A stretch of 41,247 nucleotides of DNA from an uncultured Clostridia bacterium (GCA_937876205.1 CALEII010000059.1:1-41247), one strand, 5' to 3'. Counted from the stretch's first letter, positions 15,083-23,726 are shown. A program made the numbers and translations. The notes: generated from the sequence alone by a model not told the origin.

Positions 15083-15544
15083 TCATACTGTATCTTTCAA
15101 GCGTTTTTTTAATTTATTTTGAAAATTTTCAAGTTTTTTTACGGTTTTTTCTCTAAGCTTTGCGCCCTTAAAACTAATTTTACTGCTGATAAAAACAAAC
15201 GGAGAAATTATTCGCCTTAAAACACGCAGAATTACGTCTGCCGTCTTTGAAAAAAGAAATGAAATCAGCCTTCCCGCAGTGAGAAAATACACCGTAGCTC
15301 CCGTAATTTCTGCAAGCACAAGATAAAACCTGACAATACCGTCTGTTGTGCCCAGAAACAGAAGATATGAAATCACTGCAACAAAAATACATAAAGAGAA
15401 ATCAAGAACAAAAACTACCGACTTCAGACGGACTGCAAGCTTTCTGAAAAAACCGGATACATCGTAAAGTATCCCCACGCAGAAGCCCAGACCGAGAAAC
15501 GGCATCAGATTCTCAATCTGAACAGACAAATCAACACCGTACAT
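15083..15544 (-). CDS. yabQ: Spore cortex biosynthesis protein YabQ
   Basis: 153 aa, with about four membrane segments in the first 110 residues and a lysine-rich tail. The opening (FLGLGFCVGILYDVSGFFRK) and the length fit YabQ, a mother-cell membrane protein required for cortex assembly in Bacillus. It begins 2 bases after yabP and precedes divIC, which strongly supports the call. A sequence-only identification without this context would be weaker. Confidence 0.85.
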   Translation of the reverse strand: MYGVDLSVQIENLMPFLGLGFCVGILYDVSGFFRKLAVRLKSVVFVLDFSLCIFVAVISYLLFLGTTDGIVRFYLVLAEITGATVYFLTAGRLISFLFSKTADVILRVLRRIISPFVFISSKISFKGAKLREKTVKKLENFQNKLKKRLKDTV

Positions 15545-15546
15545 AA

Positions 15547-15822
15547 CTATCTGAACAAACGGGAGAAAAAGCCTCCCTGCGGTTTTGTTTCATTATACTG
15601 CAATGATTGAATATCACCTTCAACATGCAGTTCTCCCATTTCAATGCTCATTTTCAGTATGTGCATCCCCGTGCCTCTGACAACAAGCTCGCCTTTTTCC
15701 GTCTGAGCTATTATGGTCTGCTCATCATAACCGCCAATATCCACAACACCCGTAACTGTAAGGTTATGTCTTTCATCAAGTGTCAGGTTATGAGGAAAAG
15801 TCAATGATTTTTCGTCTGCCAT
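15547..15822 (-). CDS. yabP: Sporulation protein YabP
   Basis: 91 aa. YabP/YqfC family: an N-terminal NLTLDERHNLTVTGVVDIGGYDEQ-like opening, a GELVVRGTGMHIL core and an HVEG turn. It is required for spore formation in Bacillus as a mother-cell protein linked to the cortex. GAGGTGG precedes the ATG. A possible sigma-E -10 element, CATAAATA, lies at 15860-15853 (minus strand), but the -35 match is poor. It is the first gene of yabP-yabQ-divIC-yabR and is divergent from the GH43 gene. Confidence 0.87.
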   Translation of the reverse strand: MADEKSLTFPHNLTLDERHNLTVTGVVDIGGYDEQTIIAQTEKGELVVRGTGMHILKMSIEMGELHVEGDIQSLQYNETKPQGGFFSRLFR

Positions 15823-15886
15823 ATTACCACCTCTGAATCATTCTGTCTTAGATATTTATGAAAAAAATCCGTATTTTATTACCTTA

Positions 15887-15915
15887 TTGATAATAATCCT
15901 GATTTGTTATATAAT
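15887..15915 (+). promoter_or_regulatory. Sigma-A type promoter of the GH43 gene
   Basis: TTGATA (15887-15892), 17 bases, TATAAT (15910-15915), about 26 bases before the ATG, with GGGAGA as ribosome binding site. Confidence 0.85.
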
Positions 15916-15941
15916 AAAGAAAAACATTCGGGAGAAATCAT

Positions 15942-16910
15942 ATGGCAGAATATAAAAATCCGTTCATTATACAGCGGGCAGACCCGTACATAACAAAAGG
16001 TGCTGACGGCTATTACTATTTCACGGCATCCTACCCCGCATACGGTGATGCCTTACACGGGTATGACAGAATAATTCTCAGAAGAAGCACTACAGTTTCA
16101 GGGCTTGCCGCAGCAGATGAAAGAGAAATATGGCACGCTCACAAAGAAGGAATTATGGCACGCCATATATGGGCACCCGAGCTGCATTTTATAGGCGGAA
16201 GGTGGTACATTTTCTTTGCCGCCGCAAATAGTGACGACGTATGGCACATAAGACCTTATCTTCTCAGATGTGATGGCAATGACCCGTACAGTGACAGCTG
16301 GACAGAAATGGGAAAAATGCAGGCAAGTGACGGCGATGAAGTTTCTTTCAACAGTTTTTCCCTTGATATGACTTATTTTGAGCATCTTGGCAGACACTAT
16401 CTCATATGGGCAGAAATCATAGGTGATTCATCGCTGTTTATGGCAGAAATCACCCCTGAAAATCCGCAGAAACTCATAACGAAACCGATACTGCTGACAA
16501 AGCCCGAATATGACTGGGAAAAAGTCAACCACCGTGTCAACGAGGGTGCAAGCGTACTAAAAACCAATAATAAAATATATGTATTTTTCTCAGCATCGGG
16601 CACAGGTGCAGAATACTGTATGGGAAGACTTGAAGCTGATATAAATGCTGAGCTGATGAAGTCTGAAAGCTGGCACAAGCTCCCCTGCCCCGTACTTGAA
16701 ACAAAAAACCTGTCAGGTGAATCGGGCCCCGGTCACAACAGCTTTGTCACAGATGAAACCGGTCAGCTTCTTCTCGTATACCACGCAAGACCTGAAAGCC
16801 ATATACACAAGCAATGCGGAACATACTGCGCCGAGTCACTTTACGACCCCTGCAGACACACAAGAATAAGAAAAGTGACCTTTAATAAAAACGGAGAACC
16901 GGAACTTTGA
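15942..16910 (+). CDS. Glycoside hydrolase family 43 (arabinanase/xylosidase-like)
   Basis: 322 aa, a single five-bladed beta-propeller domain without signal peptide, so probably intracellular. Candidate catalytic residues are Asp14 in RADPYI (general base), Asp142 in FSLDMTYF (pKa modulator) and Glu201 in NEGASVL (acid). IWAPELHFIGGRWYIFF and the later GPGHNSF motif are typical of GH43 enzymes acting on arabinose- or xylose-containing oligosaccharides. It has its own promoter. It is encoded on the opposite strand between yabP and htrA, splitting the usual yab cluster, which suggests insertion. The stop is followed at once by a palindromic repeat. Confidence 0.88.
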   Translation: MAEYKNPFIIQRADPYITKGADGYYYFTASYPAYGDALHGYDRIILRRSTTVSGLAAADEREIWHAHKEGIMARHIWAPELHFIGGRWYIFFAAANSDDVWHIRPYLLRCDGNDPYSDSWTEMGKMQASDGDEVSFNSFSLDMTYFEHLGRHYLIWAEIIGDSSLFMAEITPENPQKLITKPILLTKPEYDWEKVNHRVNEGASVLKTNNKIYVFFSASGTGAEYCMGRLEADINAELMKSESWHKLPCPVLETKNLSGESGPGHNSFVTDETGQLLLVYHARPESHIHKQCGTYCAESLYDPCRHTRIRKVTFNKNGEPEL

Positions 16911-16947
16911 AAACAATAATTTATCGCACAGTGATAAACTATTGTTT
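16911..16947. repeat. Palindromic intergenic repeat, copy E
   Basis: AAACAATAATTTATC and GATAAACTATTGTTT (one mismatch) around a 7-base loop. This copy shows both outer AAACAATA arms, so the full unit is symmetric. It starts on the base after the GH43 stop codon. Confidence 0.85.
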
Positions 16948-16980
16948 GTAAATTTTTATTAAATTTAAAAAATGCCTGAA

Positions 16981-17003
16981 ATGACCCGCTTTTTGCGGGT
17001 CAT
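16981..17003 (+). terminator. Probable terminator of the GH43 gene
   Basis: Nine-bp perfect stem ATGACCCGC/GCGGGTCAT with loop TTTTT, followed by TTTGC. The T tract is short. Confidence 0.65.
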
Positions 17004-17009
17004 TTTGCT

Positions 17010-17360
17010 CACTTTCGCCTATATATAGAGAGACTTTCAAGGCAGAAGCGAACAAAAAAACGAATTCTACCATTTTATGCTTTTTAGCATAAAAACAACA
17101 CACAGCACAGCACAAGCACAGGGTAATAACAGACATAAAACGGCTACATATCGCCATTTTAAAGGCGTGTCATCATCAACGGACACAGCAGAAGCACAGG
17201 CAGGGACACAGACTGATGACAGACAGATAACACACAGAACACAGTCAGATGACAACACTATAAGAAATAAAGAAATAAAGAATTAAAGAAGTGAGTGTGT
17301 AAGGCACGCACAAATTATCTTTTTTAATTCTATAAAAACACAGTTTCCTGCAAAACATAA
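17010..17360. other. Low-complexity A/C-rich intergenic DNA, no gene seen
   Basis: About 350 bases of strongly skewed sequence: from about 17095 to 17300 the plus strand is built of ACA, CAC, AGC and GACA words with very few T. A 63-codon minus-strand frame (17067-17258, GTG start) would give a Cys-rich peptide with one membrane segment. It lacks a ribosome binding site and is probably a product of the skew. A small hairpin, TTTTATGCT-TTTTAGCATAAAA, is at about 17074-17095. I cannot say whether it is transcribed. Confidence 0.4.
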
Positions 17361-17386
17361 AACGGAACTGATTTTACAGCTCCGTT
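17361..17386 (-). terminator. Terminator of htrA
   Basis: Minus-strand stem AACGGAGCTG / CAGTTCCGTT (one mismatch), followed by TTATGTTTTG, 19 bases after the stop. Confidence 0.75.
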
Positions 17387-17404
17387 GCTATCATATATAT
17401 TTAA

Positions 17405-18751
17405 TTATAGGTCATAAACATACGAATAATTTGTTCTCGGTTGAGAGGGTGAATATTCGTCGAGCACAAGCACAGTTTCAACAGCAGTACCGTTCCTGTT
17501 TACAGTCAGTCTGACTGCGTTGCCGCTTCTGTAATCCGAGAGCACAGTTCTCAGCTGTGACACTGTTTTTACAGCTTCACCGTCGAGAGCAACAATAATA
17601 TCACCAACCTGCAGGCCTGCTTCTTCTGCTGCTGAGTTTTCACCTATCGCAGCAATCTTTGCGCCGTTTATACTTCTCTGACTCTGCAGAAAACCGAAAT
17701 TTGTAATTTCTTTATCATAAACGGAAACACCCATAAGAGGCTTACCTGAAATATACCCCTTGTTTATAATTTCATCTATCATACTTCTGACATCGTCAAT
17801 AGGCACACAGAAGCTCAGCCCCTCAATAGATGCAGAGGCATATTTTGCACTCGCAATACCTACAACAAAGCCGTGCTTATCAAATACCGGACCGCCTGAA
17901 TTACCGCTGTTGACTGCTGCATCAGTCTGGAACATATTTATGGTAAAACCCGAATCAGTGTCAATAAGTCTGTTAAGAGCACTCACGACACCCCTTGTAA
18001 GTGTAAATGTGAGGTCACCGAGAGGGTTGCCGATGACATAAACATCATCACCGACCTTAAGGTCAGATGATTTGCCGTATACAAGGCTCTCTATATGCCC
18101 CTGAGGCTCAATTTTTATCACAGCAAGGTCATTTGACTCCTCATAGCCTATAAGCTTTGCACTGTAAACAGACTCATCATAGAGAGTGACAGATATGCTG
18201 CGTCCGTTTTCAACCACATGGTAATTGGTGACGATGTAGCCCTCTTCACTTACGATAAATCCCGTACCGTAGCCGACAGAATAGCTGTTTTTCACCTCAA
18301 TACTGACAACCGAATCAACATTTGCCTCATAAATATCCGTTGCGGTAAGACTTATTGTCAGAGACGGCTTTTCGTCGCTTGAAGTGACGGTACCGGAATT
18401 GATATTCTGCTGATTTATCTGAGTTGTTTCCTGCTTCTGCGTTATTTCACTCTGAGTTGTTGTCTGAGCCTGCGTTGTTGAATCAGCAATCTGTGTTTCT
18501 GTGGTGCTTACAGCTGTCTGAAGCTCCTTCAGGAGTGATTTTTTTACAATATTGCCTGATATTATACCACCTGCAACAGCGCCTGTAACTGCACACAGAA
18601 TACATATTGCAAGAATAACACCTACATTATTCTTTTCTTTTTTCTTTGAAACAACGGGAATCGGACTGTCAGCAGAAACAGCCGTCTTTTCATCAAAGAC
18701 AGCCTCACTGAGGATATCGGAATTACTGTTGAAATCAAAATTATCTTCCAT
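17405..18751 (-). CDS. HtrA/DegP-like membrane-anchored serine protease
   Basis: 448 aa. Acidic cytoplasmic N-terminus (1-40), one membrane segment (about 43-66), a long Thr/Gln-rich linker (about 78-128), a trypsin-like protease domain with His178 (TNYHVV), Asp208 (SNDLAVIK) and Ser285 (NSGNSGGP), and a C-terminal PDZ domain (about 340-430). This is the quality-control protease layout with the active site outside the membrane. The ATG at 18751 overlaps the end of the DUF4886-like gene by 11 bases (AAGGTG upstream), so the two are translationally coupled. It is the last gene of the rqcP-DUF4886-htrA unit. Confidence 0.93.
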   Translation of the reverse strand: MEDNFDFNSNSDILSEAVFDEKTAVSADSPIPVVSKKKEKNNVGVILAICILCAVTGAVAGGIISGNIVKKSLLKELQTAVSTTETQIADSTTQAQTTTQSEITQKQETTQINQQNINSGTVTSSDEKPSLTISLTATDIYEANVDSVVSIEVKNSYSVGYGTGFIVSEEGYIVTNYHVVENGRSISVTLYDESVYSAKLIGYEESNDLAVIKIEPQGHIESLVYGKSSDLKVGDDVYVIGNPLGDLTFTLTRGVVSALNRLIDTDSGFTINMFQTDAAVNSGNSGGPVFDKHGFVVGIASAKYASASIEGLSFCVPIDDVRSMIDEIINKGYISGKPLMGVSVYDKEITNFGFLQSQRSINGAKIAAIGENSAAEEAGLQVGDIIVALDGEAVKTVSQLRTVLSDYRSGNAVRLTVNRNGTAVETVLVLDEYSPSQPRTNYSYVYDL

Positions 18752-19439
18752 AAAAACACCTTACACTGTTCACCACTGAATGAACAGCTTTTTTTATTCC
18801 GGCAGTGACATCGCTTTCAACAAACGGAAGCCTGTAATTACTGCGTGACACATCATTGCCCGTAAGCACTTCATAACAGACACAGGCTGTAAGGAAATCG
18901 TTTTCCCGACTGCTGAGAGTAACATTTTCATCTGACAGGCAGATTCCGTTATTTTCTGCAGCCTTCCATGCCTCATATACCGGCAGAATAATTCTTATAT
19001 CACTGTTTTTTATCGCATTTAAACACGCTTCAAAAGCACCGTTGACATACGGAACATTTAAAACAACCTTTGCGCAAGGACAGATTTCTTTTATCATTTT
19101 TTCAATCTCTGAAGCATACGGAATATAACTGTCTGCATCACCTGCAGAAGAAAAGCTCTGATGAATTATTACAAAATCCCACGACAGCCAGTCAAGAGTC
19201 TGAGACAGAGAAGTGTTTTCCGTTGTGTCGAACCTGACACTACCCTCTTTATTGCAGATAAAGCAGTAATCTTTTAAATCTGCAGACAGAGACTCTATAT
19301 GAGTCTGCAGTGTCGCACCTGCTTTAAAAGCAGTACCTGCCACAATGTCACAGGAATCGCACCTTGCAATCTTAGGCAGATAATTGTGCGTTGTGCGTAC
19401 CGACTCGTCTCCCAATGATAAAATTTTAATCTGCTTCAA
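18741..19439 (-). CDS. DUF4886/SGNH-hydrolase-like protein, motif degenerate
   Basis: 232 aa. The pattern K-I-L-S-x-G at the N-terminus, a Tyr-Leu-Pro-x-I-A helix, a G-A-T-L-Q-x-H segment (about residue 44), a WDFVIIHQSFS strand and CPCAKVVLNVPYV fit DUF4886, a distant SGNH-hydrolase family. In the family the first block usually reads G-N-S-F-S, with the nucleophilic Ser; here it reads GDESVR, so the nucleophile is displaced or lost. The start is TTG at 19439 behind AGGTGA, 16 bases after the rqcP stop; longer frames would overlap rqcP out of frame. Its role is unknown. It has no signal peptide. Confidence 0.65.
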   Translation of the reverse strand: MKQIKILSLGDESVRTTHNYLPKIARCDSCDIVAGTAFKAGATLQTHIESLSADLKDYCFICNKEGSVRFDTTENTSLSQTLDWLSWDFVIIHQSFSSAGDADSYIPYASEIEKMIKEICPCAKVVLNVPYVNGAFEACLNAIKNSDIRIILPVYEAWKAAENNGICLSDENVTLSSRENDFLTACVCYEVLTGNDVSRSNYRLPFVESDVTAGIKKAVHSVVNSVRCFYGR

Positions 19440-19455
19440 AAAAATCACCTGTCTA

Positions 19456-19698
19456 CTATGTAAGCAAACGGTACATTGCAGAAGCGTTCTCCTTGGTTGC
19501 ATGCTCAGATATAGTCAGCACCTCAGCCTTTGTGACATTTGAGCCGACTCTTATCTCAATAACATCGCCGATTTTAACTTCATATGAAGCTCTTGCTGTT
19601 TTACCGTTTACATCAATGTGTTTAGCGTCGCAAAGCTCGTTTGCAACAGTTCTGCGCTTCACAAGACGTGAAACCTTCAGAAATTTATCAAGTCTCAT
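19456..19698 (-). CDS. rqcP: S4-domain RNA-binding protein RqcP (YabO/Hsp15)
   Basis: 80 aa, a single S4 domain: MRLDKFLKVSRLVKRRTVANEL, then HIDVNGKTARASYEVKIGD. RqcP/Hsp15 proteins bind the large ribosomal subunit with peptidyl-tRNA and help ribosome-associated quality control (alanine tailing with RqcH). In Bacillus yabO lies between mazG/yabN and yabP; here HU is inserted before it and three genes after it. It has its own consensus promoter (19755-19783) and a leader of about 50 bases. Confidence 0.92.
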   Translation of the reverse strand: MRLDKFLKVSRLVKRRTVANELCDAKHIDVNGKTARASYEVKIGDVIEIRVGSNVTKAEVLTISEHATKENASAMYRLLT

Positions 19699-19754
19699 AA
19701 ACAGACCTCTCTTATAATAAATTGTATATATTTTACTTAAAATATTCTTAAAAT

Positions 19755-19783
19755 ATTATAAACCAATTATAACAATATGTCAA
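19755..19783 (-). promoter_or_regulatory. Consensus promoter of rqcP
   Basis: Minus strand TTGACA (19783-19778), 17 bases, TATAAT (19760-19755): a perfect sigma-A promoter directly after the HU terminator. Confidence 0.9.
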
Positions 19784-19811
19784 ACAGGTTTTGTCGATTC
19801 AAAGAAAAAAA

Positions 19812-19833
19812 ACAGAGGGTTATTCACCCTCTG
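19812..19833 (-). terminator. Terminator of the HU gene
   Basis: Minus-strand stem CAGAGGGT/ACCCTCTG with loop GAATA, followed by eight T. Located 23 bases after the HU stop. Confidence 0.9.
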
Positions 19834-19855
19834 CTTTTATGGAAAAATGCCTGAA

Positions 19856-20131
19856 TTACTTTGCAACTGCATCCTTGAGAGCCTTACCGGCCTTGAATGC
19901 GGGAACCTTTGTAGCTGCAACCTTCATTGATTCGCCTGTTCTGGGGTTACGGCAAACCTTTTCTGCACGTGCACGTACATCAAATGTACCGAAGCCAACG
20001 AGCTGAACGCTGTCACCCTTTGCAAGTGCTTCTGTAACTGCTGCTACTACTGCGCTTACTGCTGCATCAGCATCCTTCTTTGAAAGGCCTGCCTTCTCTG
20101 CAACTGCTGCAACGAGTTCTGTCTTTTTCAT
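19856..20131 (-). CDS. hup: HU-family nucleoid DNA-binding protein
   Basis: 91 aa, full length: MKKTELVAAVAEKAGLSKKDA helix pair, VQLVGFGTFDVRARAE, then RNPRTGESMKV, the DNA-minor-groove arm with its proline, and an Ala/Lys-rich C-terminus. It bends DNA and compacts the chromosome. A very good ribosome binding site (AAAGGAGG) and its own promoter and terminator make it a separate unit between mazG and rqcP, as in many Clostridia. Confidence 0.96.
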   Translation of the reverse strand: MKKTELVAAVAEKAGLSKKDADAAVSAVVAAVTEALAKGDSVQLVGFGTFDVRARAEKVCRNPRTGESMKVAATKVPAFKAGKALKDAVAK

Positions 20132-20149
20132 GGATCTTTTTCCTCCTTT

Positions 20150-20178
20150 ATTATATGTTCCAAATCTATTTTATGCAA
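20150..20178 (-). promoter_or_regulatory. Sigma-A type promoter of the HU gene
   Basis: Minus strand TTGCAT (20178-20173), 17 bases, TATAAT (20155-20150), just in front of AAAGGAGG. Confidence 0.8.
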
Positions 20179-20188
20179 TATTTGGGCA

Positions 20189-20917
20189 TTAGTCATAAAG
20201 CACTGAAGATTCTTTTTCAACATCTGTGCTTTTTTCGTACTCACTGAAGTTTCTGAGAAATCTGTCAGACACTTCCGTAAGTGCTTCTTCAGGGTCAATA
20301 TCTGCTTTTCTTGCTGCCGCAACAACGGCAAAAAGCAATTCACCTATTGTTTCACTTGTCACTTCATTAACAAAGCAAACAGCTCTTTCTGCAACATACT
20401 CTTCTGCAGATATTTTCAGGTCAGCCCCTGCTTTTGCAGCTTTCGACTGAAGCTTTGATGCTCTCATAAGTGCAGGCAGCTCTCTGGGGACTGAGTCCAT
20501 AGCCTGAGTGGTAGTCTTCTGTTTCTTTGAATTGCGTTTGATTGCATCCCAGTTAGTAAGAACATCATCTGTACCGCTGACTGAAATGTTGCCGAAAACG
20601 TGAGGATGACGCTCAATGAGTTTCTTGCAGATTCCGTCTGCAACATCATCAAAATCAAAAACGCCTTTTTCCTCTTCCATAGCGGCGTGAAAAACAACCT
20701 GCAGCATAACGTCGCCGAGCTCTTCTTTAAGAAGTTCTGTGTCCTGCTTATTTATGGCTTCAATAACCTCATAGGTTTCTTCAATGAAATTCTTCTTTAT
20801 TGATTCGTGATTCTGCTCAGCATCCCACGGACATCCGCCGGGAGCTCTGAGAATTTTCATTATTTCACGCAAGTCTTCTATATTATACTTATCTTTGAAT
20901 TTATAGTCAACAGCCAT
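20189..20917 (-). CDS. mazG: Nucleoside triphosphate pyrophosphohydrolase MazG
   Basis: 242 aa with two MazG domains. The first (about 20-115) has GGCPWDAEQNHESIKKNFIEET and EELGDVMLQVVFH, giving the metal-binding E-E-x-x-E ... E-x-x-D pattern; the second (about 150-225) has ETIGELLFAVVAAARK. It hydrolyses non-canonical or excess NTPs to NMP and pyrophosphate. It corresponds to the C-terminal part of Bacillus YabN. It follows the SpoVB-type gene after 52 bases and precedes HU. Confidence 0.95.
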   Translation of the reverse strand: MAVDYKFKDKYNIEDLREIMKILRAPGGCPWDAEQNHESIKKNFIEETYEVIEAINKQDTELLKEELGDVMLQVVFHAAMEEEKGVFDFDDVADGICKKLIERHPHVFGNISVSGTDDVLTNWDAIKRNSKKQKTTTQAMDSVPRELPALMRASKLQSKAAKAGADLKISAEEYVAERAVCFVNEVTSETIGELLFAVVAAARKADIDPEEALTEVSDRFLRNFSEYEKSTDVEKESSVLYD

Positions 20918-20969
20918 TTTAAATTTTCCGCCTTATTTTTTTCATTTCAGCACATTTTTCTGATATATT

Positions 20970-22742
20970 TTACCCTATCAGGTCATATTTTTCAAGTACT
21001 TTGCAAATTTTTTCTCCCTTGGGAAGCATTTTTACATCACTTCTTACTATAGTTTTGGTGAAAAGAAGTGCAAGTACATAGACAATAACAGCCGCTGCAA
21101 TACCGATAACTGCAGATACAGTGTCTGAAGATATTCTTGAATTGAGCTCAAATGCAGGGATAAAATTCCTGCATATGCCTGACACTGCCCAGGCAGAAAC
21201 ACCGCACATAGCAGCACACAGGAGAGGCTTGAAGAACACTGATTTATAGCTGAGCTTCACGCCTGTTTCTTTTATAAGAGCATTCATATTGAAGCTGACT
21301 GTGATAAGGTAAAAACAGAATGTGCCGATGATTGCGCCGAGAATATTTATGCCGGGAATACCCACAAGTATAAAATTCACAACGACCTTCACAACTGCTG
21401 CAATACCCACTGATTTCATCGGGATATCAGCTCTGCCTATCGCCTGAAGCATATTGATAAGAGGCTGAGCCGCTGCCATAATAAATGTGAAGCAGCCGTA
21501 AATTGCCATAACAGTTGCAGAAATGCTTACACTGTCAGATGTGCCGTACATAATATTCAGAAGGTCTTCAGACAGAATCGCCATTCCGATACCGCAGGGC
21601 AAAGAAATGAGCATTGCAACTCTCACGACAGATTCAATTGAAGAACGGATCATAAGCTTGTTTTTAAGAGTCCAGGCTTCGGCAAGCACGGGAATTGCAC
21701 TCATACCAAGAGTAGTTGTTATTGTGGGCACAAGGTTTCTGAAGTCAAGGGCTATCTCATAAGCTCCGTAAAGATATGACTTAAGCTGGACATTGTCCAT
21801 ATGCGATGCAAGGCTGAGTGCTTCACTGAACATTGATTCTATAACAGGTCTTCCCGAATCAACAGCATACTGTAGTCTTGCCTGAATTGACCAGGAATCG
21901 ATGAGGTTTGTTATATTCATCACAAGTGTGCTGACAACAACGGGAACTGCTATTGACATCATCATTCTTGCGATATTTTTACCTGTATCGGCAATGGGTG
22001 AATTGTCAAGCTCCTCTTTCGTTATTTTATCACCGATAATCTTGTGTCTTAAAACAAGAAAAACAAGAGAACAGACTGCACCCATTGTAACGCCGAATAT
22101 TGATGCCGCAGCAGAATATGGCGTAAGTGCCATTATTGCCTCATCAACGGTAGAACACTGAACACCGAACACAGGTTCACCGTTGTTAAAGCACTTCATT
22201 CCGTGGCTCTGTACCACATATGCAAGACCCAGACCGAATGCAAGCTTGCCCACGACCTCACACATCTGTGAAAATGCTGTGGGAGTCTGATTTCTGAGCC
22301 CTGAATAGTAGCCTCTGTATGTAGCCATAACACAGCAGACAAACACGGCAGGCGCTATCATAATAATTGCCGGCAGAGACGCCATAGCATCCATTGACTT
22401 TGCATAAGGATAAGCAAGTACAAGCACAAGAATTGTACCGATCAGACCTGCCACAAAGAACATTCTGAGCGCTATTTTATAAATCTTTTTTACATTATTG
22501 AATTTACCCTCTGCCACACTCTGTGCAACAAGCTTTGAAATTGCAACAGGCAGACCTGCCAATGCAATGTTGTGAATGGGAATATAGAGGTTAAATGCCG
22601 TACCTGTATAGCCTCTGCCGATTGTTCCTATAAGCTCCGTAAGAGGAATCTTATACAGGACACCGATTATTTCCACAAAAGCTGTTGCAAGAACAAGCAC
22701 AAGAGCACCGTTGAGCAACGACTGTTTTTTTCTTCCCGCCAT
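20970..22742 (-). CDS. SpoVB/YabM-type polysaccharide flippase (MATE/MurJ superfamily)
   Basis: 590 aa with about 14 membrane segments and the MOP-superfamily N-terminus LLNGALVLVLATAFVEIIGVLYKIPL. SpoVB-like flippases move lipid-linked peptidoglycan precursors. SpoVB itself acts in cortex synthesis, and the paralogue YabM in Bacillus lies directly before yabN (mazG), as here. I therefore favour the YabM position; SpoVB or YabM cannot be separated by sequence alone. An insert of about 20 polar residues after segment six (near residue 185) is notable. It lies 18 bases after the BNR gene stop. Confidence 0.88.
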   Translation of the reverse strand: MAGRKKQSLLNGALVLVLATAFVEIIGVLYKIPLTELIGTIGRGYTGTAFNLYIPIHNIALAGLPVAISKLVAQSVAEGKFNNVKKIYKIALRMFFVAGLIGTILVLVLAYPYAKSMDAMASLPAIIMIAPAVFVCCVMATYRGYYSGLRNQTPTAFSQMCEVVGKLAFGLGLAYVVQSHGMKCFNNGEPVFGVQCSTVDEAIMALTPYSAAASIFGVTMGAVCSLVFLVLRHKIIGDKITKEELDNSPIADTGKNIARMMMSIAVPVVVSTLVMNITNLIDSWSIQARLQYAVDSGRPVIESMFSEALSLASHMDNVQLKSYLYGAYEIALDFRNLVPTITTTLGMSAIPVLAEAWTLKNKLMIRSSIESVVRVAMLISLPCGIGMAILSEDLLNIMYGTSDSVSISATVMAIYGCFTFIMAAAQPLINMLQAIGRADIPMKSVGIAAVVKVVVNFILVGIPGINILGAIIGTFCFYLITVSFNMNALIKETGVKLSYKSVFFKPLLCAAMCGVSAWAVSGICRNFIPAFELNSRISSDTVSAVIGIAAAVIVYVLALLFTKTIVRSDVKMLPKGEKICKVLEKYDLIG

Positions 22743-22760
22743 TGAAAGTTACCCATCCTT

Positions 22761-23726
22761 TCAGATTTCAGTTTCACAGTACATTATCTTTTTTCTGTTA
22801 TATGTATATGCTATATGAAGTCTGTTATTATAATATGTTATTGAGGGATAAGAAAATTCCCCGCCGTTCTCATTTTCAAGCACACAGACTGTTGAGAAAG
22901 TCTTTCCGTTGTCATCTGAAACAGCAAGCTCGAGAGGTGAACGGTCACCCCAGTTCTCCTCTACGGGATTATACACAAGAAAAATCCTGCCGTCGGGAAC
23001 TCTGACAAGGTCAATACCGCTGTTATTGTTAGGCAGATTTGTTCTTTCAGCCTTTGACCAGCTGAAGCCGCCGTCAGAAGATACGCTTTCATAAATTCTG
23101 CCCTTGTTGCTTCTCATAAATGCGTGAACAATACCGTCATCATCCTGCCAGAGTGTGGGCTGAATCATACCTGCAACGCCTTTTTCACTTTTAGGTCTTA
23201 CTATATAATCGCATTTTTCCCATGTATCACCGTCATCACGGGATACATCAATAAAACAACGCCATAAATGCTTCATCTTTTCACTTGATGAAGGTGCAAG
23301 AAGAAGCCCCTCTTTTGTACGGATACACTTATTCTTGACAGGGCCTCTGCCTGCATTTGTGTCACCGGGGATAAGCTCACAGGGCTGTGTCCACGTTCTG
23401 CCAAAATCCATAGAATCAACAAACCAAGTTGCCCAGCTTTTTATCTTTCTGCCTTTTTTATAATAAAGCCTCACAGTGCCGTCATTTCTCATATCAAGAA
23501 CAGGATTCCAGTGAGGTATATTTTCATCTGAAGGAATATTGCACGGCTCGCTCCAGCCGTCATTGCTTCTGACTGAGTACCATATACGCACATTGTCGTT
23601 GCTTTCATGCGCACCTGCGAACCAGGCAACCATAACTCTGCCGTCAGGCAAAGGGAGCACGGTTGATGCGTGGCATGAAGGTACATTTTCTATTTTCTCA
23701 TATACAAATTCTTTTTTAATGTTCAT
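22761..23726 (-). CDS. BNR-repeat/sialidase-like protein, intracellular
   Basis: 321 aa, a six-bladed propeller of the BNR type. Asp-box-like motifs appear about every 50 residues (SNDGWSEP, SMDFGRTW, SRDDGDTW, SSDGGFSW, SDDNGKTF). PF13088-type proteins include exo-sialidases and other sugar-acid lyases or hydrolases. An Arg-rich sialidase triad is not certain, so activity is open. No signal peptide. Its ATG overlaps the hemZ stop by 11 bases, so it is translationally coupled to hemZ. A sugar-related gene in that place is unexpected. Confidence 0.78.
   Translation of the reverse strand: MNIKKEFVYEKIENVPSCHASTVLPLPDGRVMVAWFAGAHESNDNVRIWYSVRSNDGWSEPCNIPSDENIPHWNPVLDMRNDGTVRLYYKKGRKIKSWATWFVDSMDFGRTWTQPCELIPGDTNAGRGPVKNKCIRTKEGLLLAPSSSEKMKHLWRCFIDVSRDDGDTWEKCDYIVRPKSEKGVAGMIQPTLWQDDDGIVHAFMRSNKGRIYESVSSDGGFSWSKAERTNLPNNNSGIDLVRVPDGRIFLVYNPVEENWGDRSPLELAVSDDNGKTFSTVCVLENENGGEFSYPSITYYNNRLHIAYTYNRKKIMYCETEI

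Noticed and set aside
16939..17258. Minus-strand small frames giving Cys-rich membrane-like peptides
   Set aside because: No ribosome binding site or family resemblance; they come from a T/G-rich (minus-strand) low-complexity tract.
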